Part shown: piece by piece, positions 41,989-52,492 of the stretch
Position numbering within the stretch: position 1 is the stretch's first letter
Layout of the letters: each line of letters starts with the position of its first letter
Assembly (NCBI GenBank): GCA_963930655.1
Contig: OZ005609.1
Span: 16,069,001 to 16,133,000, forward strand
DNA length: 64,000 nucleotides
DNA from: Myrica gale
Taxonomy: Eukaryota > Streptophyta > Magnoliopsida > Fagales > Myricaceae
Direction of reading: 5' to 3'
The notes under the pieces: model-generated
Databases searched by the model: none
What the model was told of the DNA's origin: nothing
Seen by the model: only the letters and a program-made list of their open reading frames with translations
Program-made: the position numbers and the translations under genes

Positions 41989-44900
41989 TGGTATCAGAGC
42001 CTTACGCTCTTCTACCCTGCAATGGCTGCCTCCCCCTCTCACGTTTCCAGCACTGCCAACCCCTCCACCCAGACCCAAAGCACACCACCTCAGTCCACTT
42101 CATTTACCCTCTCAAACATCACCCAACTAATCTCTGTGAAACTCGATGGACATAACTATCTCCTATGGTTGTCCCAATTCCTTCATGTTTTAAGGAGCAA
42201 TGATCTGCTTGGTATAGTTGATGGTTCAGAACTATGCCCACCCAAATTCATCCTTGGCACTGCAGGAGACGAAACTCTTAATCCAGCATATATTCTCTGG
42301 AATAAGAAAGATCTATCTCCTCAGTTGGATTAATGCCACTTTGTCAAAAAATGTTCTTTCCACTGTTTATGGGATGAACACATCAAAGCAAGTTTGGTCC
42401 TCTCTAGCCAACCGCTTTGCCTCTCAATCTCGGTCTCGAGTCACCCAATTGAAGCGACAGTTACAAACGCTTCATCAAGGTACCAAGTCCTGCTCAGAGT
42501 ACCTTCAGACTGCCAAAACATGGGCTGATCAATTAGCAGCTGTGGGCAAATATATCGATGATGAAGATTTGATCTCCTTCATCATTAGTGGTTTGAACTC
42601 TTCATTCAACTCCTTTGTTACTGCATTCTCTTTTGCCACTCGTGATAAAGCCTTCACATTTGATGACTTTCAAGCTGAGATCCTTAACCATGAAATCCTC
42701 TTGAGTCATCAACAACAAACTACCCAATCTGATACGAGTAGTTTTGCTCTCTTTGCTCCGAAACATGGGAATCAACATTCTGAACATCAAAACTCTTACC
42801 GAAAACCAAAAACTCAGCCACCAAAATTCTCCTCTAGGCCTCCTCTACAGAAGCCACAATCTGGTGGTTCCTCCCAGCAATTTGGTGACTCCTCCAAGCC
42901 CTCCAATTTCTCTAATGGATCACATGGCCAGAGTCCTCGATCTCCTTGCCAAATCTGTGGGAGAAACAATCATCGTGCTCTTGATTGTTTCCATAGAATG
43001 GACTATGCTTACCAAGGAAGGCATCCTCCTGTACAATTAGCAGCAATGGTTGCTCAAACCAATGCAGAACATGAGGCGCAAACTTGGTTTGCAGATAGTG
43101 GAGCAAACAACCATGTGACACCTGACTTGGAAAATTTGGAAGATCAGCAAGCATTCCGAGGACCTGACTCTGTAGCAGTTGGTAATGGGGAAGGGCTTCA
43201 AATTGCTCATACTGGTTCCTCCTCTTTCCATTCTTCTCAGTCTAAATTTCATTTGCGCCATATATTACATTGTCCTTCTGCATCCACTAATTTACTGTCC
43301 ATTCAAAGATTTTGCAGAGACAATGATTGTTACTTTCAACTGACAGCTTCTGATTTCTTTGTGAAGGACATGCAGACAGGAGCCCTACTATTCCGAGGCA
43401 TGAGTGAAAATGGCCTATATCCTATCCAGCTCCAGAGAGACTTCATCAAAAATAAATCTCGGGGTTATTCCGTAGCTTTTCTATGAGTTAAAACTTCTTT
43501 TTCGGGTTGGCACTCTAGATTAGGACATCCCTCCAATGTTATTGTCCAATCTGTAATACAATCACAACATTGACCACTTTCCAATGCTGACAGCAATAAA
43601 ATTGTGCTTTGTGAATCCTGCCAATTAGGCAAGAGTAAAAAGCAACCATTTTCTAGCTCTACCCGAGTTACCTCTAGTCCTCTCGAACTCATTCACTCTG
43701 ATGTATGGACCGCACCAATTCCTTCTGTCAGTGGCTGTCAATATTATGTGGCATTCATCGACGATTTCTCGCGATTTACATGGATTTATCCTTTGCATAG
43801 AAAATCAGATGTCTTTGAGAGTTTTGTCAAATTCAAATGTATTGCAGAAAATCTTCTCTCCACAAAGATTAAGCAATTTCAATCTGATGGAGGAGGAGAA
43901 TATACCTCAAAACAATTCAGTGCATTCCTTACACATCACAGAATTTTTCATCGCAAATCATGCCCCCACACATCAGAACAGAATGGCCTCGCAGAACGCA
44001 AACTAAGACATATTCTCGAAGTAGGCCTCACTCTCTTAGCACAATCCCGATTACCCCAAAAATTTTGGGTAGATGCATTTACTACAGCAGTTTACTTAAT
44101 CAATCGCCTTCCTACCCCTGTGTTAAAACACTTGAGTCCATTTCAAAAATTATTTGGCTTAGAACCTGATTACTCTCATCTCCGCATTTTTGGATGCACT
44201 TGTTATCCTCTTCTTCACCCCTACACTGCTCACAAACTTGAGTATCGTACTAAGCCATGCATTTTCCTTGGGTATAGCTCAGGTCATAAAGGATATCGTT
44301 GTTTGGACTCCTCATCAAACAAAGTCTACATTTCCCGACACGTAATTTTTGATGAAGCTTCTTTTCCTGGACTGGTGGTGCCAAGCTCCTCTCTGCCTTC
44401 CAATACTGGGACTCCACATGTCTCGCAGGTACTTATTCCTTCATTCAACTTAAATTCCATTCCAGTGTCTAGTCCTCACACTTCACACTTTCCTCCTTCA
44501 GATTCTGCACCTGCAAATTCTGCCTCTCCAACCACTTCACCCACCACCGATTCTTCAACAATGCTCCCTGCATCTCCCCATGAACTCCAACCACCTCTTC
44601 CTTCACATGTTGAACCTATCTCTAACAGCCCATACATGGTCTCATCTCCCACGGTATCTCTCCCTCCTACAAATCAAAGGCCATCCACTCACCCCATGAT
44701 TACTCGTTCTAAAACCGACTCTCTTCGTCCTAAAGTCTTCCCAGATTATACATCATTTTATTCTACACATTACCCCCTTCTTGCTCTCTCATCTATTCTT
44801 CCGCATTTGGAGCCCACTTCCTATTCCAAGGCTGCTACAGACTCTCGTTGGCAAGAGGCTATGCAGTTAGAATTTGATGCTCTCATGTCCAACAACACTT

Positions 44901-46349
44901 GACACTCGTTCCTCGACCTTTGGACCGTAACATCATTCGTACAAAATGGGTGTACAAAATTAAACAAAAATCTGATGGTTCTCTGGACAGGTACAAGGCC
45001 AGATTAGTCGCAAAGGGCTTTCAACAAAAGAGCGGGATTGATTATACCGAGACCTTTAGTCCCGTTATTAAGCCCACAACTATTCGCATGGTGCTCGCTC
45101 TCTCTGTTCACTTTAATTGGGCAGTTCGACAGTTAGATGTTTCCAATGCTTTTCTTCATGGCTATCTTAATGAGGAGGTGTACATGGAACAACCTCAGGG
45201 CTTTGTCAACTCTCATTATCCACATCATGTTTGTCGTCTTCAAAAAGCAATTTATGGACTAAAACAAGCGCCACGCGCATGGTTTCATCGACTCTCCACG
45301 GTTCTGTTAGACATTGGCTTTGTTGCCTCTCTAGTTGACTCTTCATTGTTTATTCTTCACAATGATTCAATTCACATTTTTATGCTGATATATGTTGATG
45401 ATATCATAGTCACAGGCAACAATTCCAAGTATATCCTGCTTCTCATTCATCGTCTTCAACAAGAATTTCCTTTGAAGGATCTTGGCCCTCTTGGATTTTT
45501 TCTGGGTGTTCAAGCTACTCGAACCTCCCGTGGACTTCACTTATGTCAATCCAAATATATTTTGGACTTGTTAAATCGTGTGAAGATGGCTGGTGCTAAG
45601 CCTTATTCTGCTCCTTGTATTGCTGGTTCTAAAATTTCAAAGTTTACTGGAGACTTGCTTCCTGATCATGCTGAATACAGACATGTAGTGGGTGCTCTTC
45701 AGTATTGTACCATCACACGGCCTGAGATTGCCTATTCCGTCAATCAGCTTTGTCAGCACATGCAATCCCCTACCTCTGCTCATTGGACTGCTGCTAAACG
45801 TGTCTTACGCTATCTCAAGGGGACTTTCGATCATGGCCTCTTTTACTCCCCAGGTCCTTTGCATTTACAAGCCTATTGTGATGGTGATTGGGCAGGGAAT
45901 CCCGATGATAGGAAGTCTACAACTGGGTTTAGCATCTTTCTAGGCTCATGTCTTGTGTCTTGGGGAGCTAAGAAACAATCTGTTGTTTCCCGTTCAAGCA
46001 CAGAGGCCGAATATCGCTCCATGGCTATCATTACAACAGAACTCTATTGGCTGCGCATGCTGCTTAAAGAATTGCACATTACTCTTCCCTTGTCTCCGGT
46101 ATTATGGTGTGATAATGCCAGTGCCTTAGCGTTGGCTTCTAATCCTGTTTTCGACGCTCGAACTAAACATATCGAGGTGGATTATCATTTTGTGCGTGAC
46201 AAAGTTGTCAATAGAGACATCTCTGTCCGGTTTATTCCCACATTTGACCAGGTGGCTGATTTGTTTACTAAAGGTCATTCTGCTGCTCGGTTCCTTCAGC
46301 TCAAGGACAAGCTGATGGTCTGTTCCTCTCCCGTCAGCTTGCGGGAGGG

Positions 46350-46686
46350 TGTTAGCGTGACTTCAGCTCCCTCACATATGTCTCCAGCTCATAATGACAC
46401 ATCAAAGGAAAGAAATCAGACAGCCGCTCCAGCCAAAGATTCTGCACTTCTCGTAGGATTTAAATCTCATTGCAGTAAGAAAGGAAAGTCTGACAAGGAG
46501 GGAAAGTTGACTACACCAGCAAAGGAAATGGAAATCAATTCCATTTGACAATTATCTTGTATAATCCCATGACTCACAGACTTTACTTCTTTTTCTATTC
46601 CTGCTGTATATAATTACTATGTACCATCTTATGTAAGGTAATGACTTCAGTTACTCATTTTATTCAAGGCATACAACTTTCTTTCT
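46350..46686 (+). repeat. Copia-2 3' LTR
   Basis: 337 bp, preceded by a short purine-rich tract (gcgggaggg). Three differences from the 5' LTR. The frame of the RNase H end runs on into this LTR for roughly 66 codons before a stop. Confidence 0.95.
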
Positions 46687-46815
46687 GCTAGTTGGGGATG
46701 GAATGGCAAAGAGAAGCATAGTTTGGGGGTTTAATTGTAATAAATTAAAGTTTGTATGAGTATTTAATAATCGGGTGGTAGTTCGAAGAGAGAAATTGTA
46801 ATGTCTTTAAATAAA
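46687..46815. repeat. Inner fold-back element, right arm
   Basis: Reads in reverse as aaattacaattt... with cttcgaactaccaccc and aaactatgcttctct, pairing with 41250-41400. Interrupted on its left by Copia-2. Confidence 0.6.
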
Positions 46816-46833
46816 GAAAAATTAGTTGACTAC

Positions 46834-47833
46834 CAGGGGTGGAGTTCTGGAGGATGTGTATGTAGATATATATTGTCTTCTCAACTTTTATGACGCGGCA
46901 CAACTTCCTATGCATGGATTGAGATCAGGTTCACATGTTGGTAATTGTTTAAAGGAGCAATAATTCTCTGGAGAAAAGTCATTCTACGGAGACGTATATG
47001 GATGGTTGAATGGTTATGTCCAGTGGTGAGGACGTCAACTTTGATAGGCTGGAAGACATCGAAAAGCAGAGAGCTATGGACCAAAAAGTAGAGAGCTGTG
47101 ACCAGTACATGTTACTTCTTCATGATTCTGTTCCTTTCATCTTTCCAGACCCATGAACCAAGGCCTTGCTCCCCACACAACTCTTTTGCACAAAGACTAG
47201 TTTTTTTTCTTTCTAAATTGCACAAAGACTAGTTGTTCATCATAATTTGCATCTCTTTTAAGTTTAAAGAAGCATCCTCACGTGGCGAGGGTCCACAACA
47301 TTTGGCCACATTCCGATGAGCAGGGAGCTAATCAAGAAATAAAGTTAAGCAAGAGGATGCTTTAGCTTTAGGAACTTAAGTATGTATATGCTGAAAGAAT
47401 ATGCTGCATCTGTTAGTCTGCATCTCTTCCTGTGGCTTGTAGTTTTGGTCTTTGTTTTCATTGTATCTGTTTCTTTCAATATATAAGATTGGTGGTTTTA
47501 AAAAAAAAGTTTTTGTGTGTGTTTTTTTTAAAAGCAAATTTCATTGATAGCAAAAAAACGCAGGAGTAAAATCTATTCTGAATACCTCATTCAAAAACCC
47601 CAAAATTAAGAAATTCCTCAGAGAAAGAGCTAGCTTGTGCTGAGCATTATAGCTTTGAAGTTCAACAAGAGCTAAGCTTGAGCCAGTGCCAAGAACTAAG
47701 GCCTTGCTCCCACACAGCTCTTTTGCACAAAAACAGTCTTGTTCATGACCATGCTTCATGTTTGCTTTTAGGGAATTCTATCAATAATTTTCGTTTATGC
47801 CCCCCGTAAACAAAATTCCTACCTCCGCCCCTG
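46834..47833. mobile_element. Non-autonomous hAT element, 1000 bp
   Basis: Perfect 8-bp target duplication ttgactac at 46826-46833 and 47834-47841. Terminal inverted repeats CAGGGGTGGAG and CAGGGGCGGAG, typical of plant hATs. No transposase. Inside, a segment with aaggccttgctcc and ctcttttgcacaaa occurs twice (about 47160 and 47700), and A-rich and T-rich runs meet at 47498-47532 as though two retro-sequence tails abut. Confidence 0.9.
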
Positions 47834-47884
47834 TTGACTACAAATTATGTTTTAGGTCTACGAATCTCTAGAAGCACCGTAGAA

Positions 47885-48115
47885 GGTTAGAGGTGGTGTA
47901 AACGAGGACAAATTTATCTTTTCACATAAGAAAAAGATCATTTGTTAGTCATGTGAGTCAAAAACCATTTGATATAATTGCTACAGTGGGTTGACGGATG
48001 AAATCGCAACGAGAAATATAATTTTGGGGTGTATTGTAATAAGTTAAATTTTTCTGAGAATATTGGAGAATCGAGTAGTAGTTTAAAGGAAAAATTTTGG
48101 AATAGGTTTGGTAGG
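47885..48115. repeat. Outer fold-back element, right arm
   Basis: Inverted mate of 41010-41220 (atgaaatcgcaacgagaaat near 47998, and tagtagtttaaaggaaaaat near 48078). Confidence 0.6.
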
Positions 48116-49301
48116 TACACACAAAATTATCCTTAAAATACTAGTAGATGTTCATCAAACACGGCAGGCTAAAACCAATAGGTTGATTATATGAGGAGTA
48201 ATAGGTAGGATTTCCAAATCAACTCCATTCCTCCATGCTAAAAAGCATCAAAAGAACTATCCACATGATCTGTTGTTTTGGCAAATGGACATGCAACCAA
48301 CGAACCAGTGACGGACAAAGTTTTGAATTGCCAGTTGGAGAAATTCACGGTGATACACTGCCTAAATTTCTTGTGTTGGATTGGATTTAGGGTAAAATGA
48401 AATGAAAGTTATGACATCTCTAAACAATACCACTCTTTTTTTTTCTAAGCGTCTAAACAATACCACTCATTAACAAGACAACGTGGAATAGCTCAGGAAA
48501 AAACACCCGAATGAAATATATATATGATCAGCTAGTACTTTGGCGGGACAGATGCAAATGGGAGCATGCAGTTCAAAGAATATCAACGTTGTAATGTGCG
48601 GTCCCCACTTCTACCCAGAGGTGGGCAGTCAATGAAGTTTTGGAATCCCACTAGGTTAAAGGAGGATTTAACATCTTTAAAATGTCTGGGTTGTGGTTTT
48701 GGATTAACCCCTGCAAATTTCGAATAGCTGCCTTGCGGGCTAGTTAGAGCCAATTCCAAGAAAGAAGACTCATTTGGTGGGTTGGGGAGAGATATGGCCC
48801 GCCTCCCCAACATTGAAAAGAAAAGTAACATCATCACTAGAACCGAGAGCGGCATCCTTAGTAATGTGCTCGAGCAGCGGAGGTTGAACAATCAAGATGT
48901 CCGGCTCTGATCTCCTCCTCTAATTTCTCTTCAGTGAGAAGATTGGTGGTTCTTTTCCTTTAGCGTTAGAGAGAGCCTCAGCACGACTACCTTTCTACTT
49001 TCCTGGAGAGGACCTAACTGCCAACATGGTGGGTAGGTTTTTTAGGAAGGGGTTGGTCATCAGAGGAACGTACTTCCAGGGCCCGTTTTCTATCGAGGCT
49101 CAGGGGAGCATGGTCAAAACCAGAGCAGGCATGAAGAGAGCAACTTAGGAGATTTGGGTTTGGGGAGCCTGCGCTTGGGCGAGGAGGCTCGAGAGGCCAG
49201 ATTGGAGATAGAAGAAGGTCTAGGGTCTGGAATGAGATGGCTGCCCAACTTTGCGTTGAACTTCGTAGTTTATCAACCTCTGCTCAGAAGACCCGACAAG
49301 A
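48116..49301. other. Unassigned; repeat-like from about 48550
   Basis: 48116-48550 is AT-rich with nothing recognisable. From about 48550 the base composition shifts and the - strand looks like eroded coding sequence (LGRRAISLPNPPNESSFLE), possibly a retroelement ORF1, but no diagnostic motif is present. Confidence 0.3.
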
Positions 49302-49309
49302 GGATATAC

Positions 49310-50501
49310 TAGGGCTGCACAACCCAAATCCGGTCTCCGGTTGTGCTTATATGGAGGACCGGACCGGTCCAAAGTGGTCCGAATCGGTTTCTGTTTTTTT
49401 TCAGCTCTAATCTTAAAATAAAAAAATGTGAATTCATTCAAATAAAATTTCATTTCAGATCATTTTATGGTCAGATCATTGATGTTACTATGTTAGTATT
49501 AAATAAATTTTGTTAAAAATTATTCTTCTAATTTTAATAAATATATATTTACTTAATATTTATCAAATGAATATATAATCAAAATAGATGTTATTCTTGT
49601 ATTTTTTCAGATTGCAGAGAGGCTATAGCTATAGTAAATAGTATAAGATTATTTGATTCTAACTTCTCATACCAATTTGAAATATATTGATATATAAAAT
49701 AGGTGTTTAGGAGAAAAATATATAAATCTTACTTATCATTCATGAATGATTACATTAGCTCTGACTCTCATTGATCTCCTAAAATTTTCTTGACTTAAGG
49801 TCGAAATTTAATGCTTTGGACTGTCATTAGGTCTACATTAATATAAAATTAAGTAACTAGTTCATAGCTCTAAAAATTGACTTATACATTGCAGCGTACT
49901 TCATGGTGGCCAAATATAAAATCTGGATTTGACTAAACAGGTTACATCTTATAGGCACAAAGGCATTGAGCGAATTCTAGTGGATGAAATGAAATCAATA
50001 AATTTTACCCAAACAAGAAAAGTTTTATACCAACTCTTCTGTAATAGCCAAAACCAAAAAAAAAATGATATTTTTCTTGTGGAAAAGCTTAGAAGCACTT
50101 ATGTTAAAATCGGGCAAGGGGCCTTGCCAGCGTCGCGCACAGGGCCTTGCGCGCAAGGCCCCTTGCCCACCGCCGATACCGGTGTGGGCGCTGGGGAGGC
50201 CGAGACTAGGAGCGGGGACGGGCTACGTTGTAACATTGGGGAATGCCGGAATGGGGAGGCCAGGAGGGGGGTTCAGGATTTGGAAGGCAGGAAGAGGATT
50301 TCGAAGGGGAAGGGGAAGACACATTACGCAATACGCAATACACATAGTATTAGAATATTAGTTAGTTTTTTTTCTTTTTTTTTATAAATCCGGTCCAAAC
50401 CGTTTTTTCAAAAGATTTGGACCGGACCTGATTTACACTATTACGACCGGACCGGACCGCAAATTCGGTCCAGTTTTGTGGTTCGGTTTTGTGCAGCCTT
50501 A
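49310..50501. mobile_element. Non-autonomous hAT element, 1192 bp
   Basis: Perfect 8-bp target duplication ggatatac at 49302-49309 and 50502-50509. Ends TAGGGCTGCACAA and, inverted, TAAGGCTGCACAA (12/13). GGACCGGACC-type motifs cluster in both subterminal regions. No transposase. A GC-rich palindrome lies at 50112-50168 in an otherwise AT-rich body. Confidence 0.92.
50112..50168. repeat. Perfect 16-bp inverted repeat hairpin
   Basis: gggcaaggggccttgc at 50112-50127 pairs exactly with gcaaggccccttgccc at 50153-50168, with a 25-nt GC-rich loop. Lies within the 1192-bp hAT element. Confidence 0.9.
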
Positions 50502-50509
50502 GGATATAC

Positions 50510-51384
50510 CAACTCCCATGAGTAAGCCTTCAACAGACCCGATCGGAGATAGTTCCCTAGATCATTGAAAGCCCCGGATGACACCTCAGTACATGTGATG
50601 AAATTGAGGGGAATGTCAGCACCATCTTTGTTACAGAAAAGCTATAGATCCTGTAATTCCTTGCTGCCAGAACCAGGAAATCCTCATTGAATTATGGGCG
50701 GTTGGCAGCTCTCAGCAAGATCGTGTTAGAAAACCCATGACACATGGAGCATCAGATATGTATTTAAATTTGAAGCTGAAGTTTGAATTATAATTAAACT
50801 AGATATCTTATCCAGGTTTCAAATTTGAATTCAAACTTAGCTGATTTCTTTCCTTGATATTCTGTGTGTGAAATTCCTAAGTACGTTTATTCAAGAGAAT
50901 AAACGTAGAGAGATTATTTTTTTGACATATTCTAAATAGTCTCACGGAGAAAAACTTTATCTCAAGGCTGAGACTTCCATCTTTTAGCCTTGAATCTGAA
51001 GGGTGAAATTCACAATGAGACTTTGACAGCCTCATGAACGACTTGAGAGGAGTGTTCATGATTCGTGGATTCGTGGGCTGTAAGACAAGCGACCAATATT
51101 CCTGCAAATCGGAGATTTCGGTAACCCCGAAGGCTGGAGCAAGGAAGCAGGGGGCAAGGCAAGGGAAGGCTGATTTCAGGGGGAATGGCGGGGTTGGCAA
51201 GAGGGTTGGTGAGCGGTTGATGGGAGATGACAAGGGGCAGGGAGGGAAGGTGAGCTTTAAAATTGACATTCTAAGTATTAAAGGTTTTTATGTGACATGC
51301 TATGCGTATTTGGCTTGGTGATAACTTGGCACCGTGAGACTCGGGTCATGAGTTGGCTACTACTCGGCATAGAAGTTGGGCATG
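50510..51384. other. Unassigned; continuation of the split repeat-like segment
   Basis: Right side of the DNA interrupted by the hAT element. Open frames on both strands at 50877-51321 have biased composition and no recognisable domain. It may be the same eroded retro-sequence as 48550-49301. Confidence 0.3.
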
Positions 51385-51660
51385 TTAGTTTTGTAAAAAA
51401 TTATAGGATTTTTGAAATTTTGATAGAATTGTGAATATTTATATAAATTGAAGTTTTTATAGGTTTTTTAATAAAAGTTTTAAAGATATTTAATTTTTGT
51501 CGGAGTTTGTAAAAAATTATAAAGATAGAAGATTTGATGTAATTGTTTAATAAAAAAATATTGGAGTTTGGTGAAAAAGTATAAAAATATAATATTTGTT
51601 ATAATTTTTTTAAAAGGTATTGGAGTTTGCGTGAAAAAATTGTTGGAGATTGTGTAGTAA
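51385..51660. repeat. AT-rich degenerate tandem repeat, about 60-bp unit
   Basis: Units opening ggagtttg recur near 51500, 51562 and 51622, preceded by related AT-rich units with gtaaaaaattata. No coding content. Confidence 0.6.
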
Positions 51661-52492
51661 TTTTTGAGATTTTGGATATTCCTTTTGTAAACTTTATTGA
51701 AACCTATTGTATTCTAGAATACTTTTACAAACGAACATGCCTAAGTCATCAAGATGTGGTAGAAGTGATGCGTGGAAGTATGTCAGTTAGAGAAGCATAA
51801 AATTGAAAACATTCAACCTCTAGTAGTTATTTGTTTTTTAGAAATTCAAAAGGCGTAAATCTTAATTATTTTAGGAAAAAAGTATACTTTGCACTCCCAG
51901 GTATAAGGGTATTGATACTTTACACTTATATTATTCAATTTTGTGACATTAACTTCCTCATGTTTCCATTTTTAAAGATACTTATATTATTCATTTTTGT
52001 GACATTAAATTCCTCAATTTTTAATGTTTAAGAATTTGTACCTTCTATTAAAATTAACATAGCAGGATAGAGCTTGTGAAAATGAGGATTCGACCCAAGA
52101 TCTAATCCTTCCTAAGGTAAGGTAAGGGGAGGTACCAGTTTTGCTAACAATTATCCAACAAAGCTTACAACATCTTTTTTTTTTTTTTATTCTCCTTAGT
52201 TTTAAGAGTCACATCTAACGACTGGGCAAATAGCCAGAAATCTAAATTTGAGTAGCTTGAAAAAAAAAGGAAATTGTAAAATACAAATATAGAAAGTGTA
52301 TTTTCTACTATTTTTTTTTTCAATAAGGAAAGATAACGATACCGGTACGTTTGCAATACCCTTCTGCTTAGAAGTGAGACCAATAAATAGAGCATCTTGC
52401 TTTGTTTCGTTAAGCAGAAAACGGCATCGTAGTTTGTGGCTCTCGTCGCACCCTCTGGTCTGGAAAGCGGGGTTGTAGTTTACAGAGGAGCG
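51661..52492. promoter_or_regulatory. GRXS14 upstream region
   Basis: AT-rich intergenic DNA leading to GRXS14. A TATA-like AATAAATAG at 52382-52390, just after a ccaat, is about 105 bp before the start codon and is the best promoter candidate. Unconfirmed. Confidence 0.35.

Larger units (their letters stand above)
41652..46686 (+). mobile_element. Copia-2, young Ty1/copia LTR retrotransposon, broken
   Basis: Target duplication gctag on both sides (41647-41651, 46687-46691). LTRs of 337 bp differ at 3 sites, under 1%, so recent. The primer site TGGTATCAGAGC follows the left LTR at 41989. In order on the + strand: gag with a zinc knuckle (CQICGRNNHRALDCFH), protease (WFADSGANNHVTP), integrase (FIDDFSRFTWIYPL, HTSEQNGLAERK), reverse transcriptase (LDVSNAFLHGYLNEEVYME, YVDDIIVTG), RNase H (SRSSTEAEYRSMA). 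About three breaks in the coding region, so probably not autonomous now. Confidence 0.97.

Noticed and set aside
50065-50387. Gly/Arg-rich frames around the hairpin
   Set aside because: They come from the GC-rich segment of the hAT element and lack any family match.
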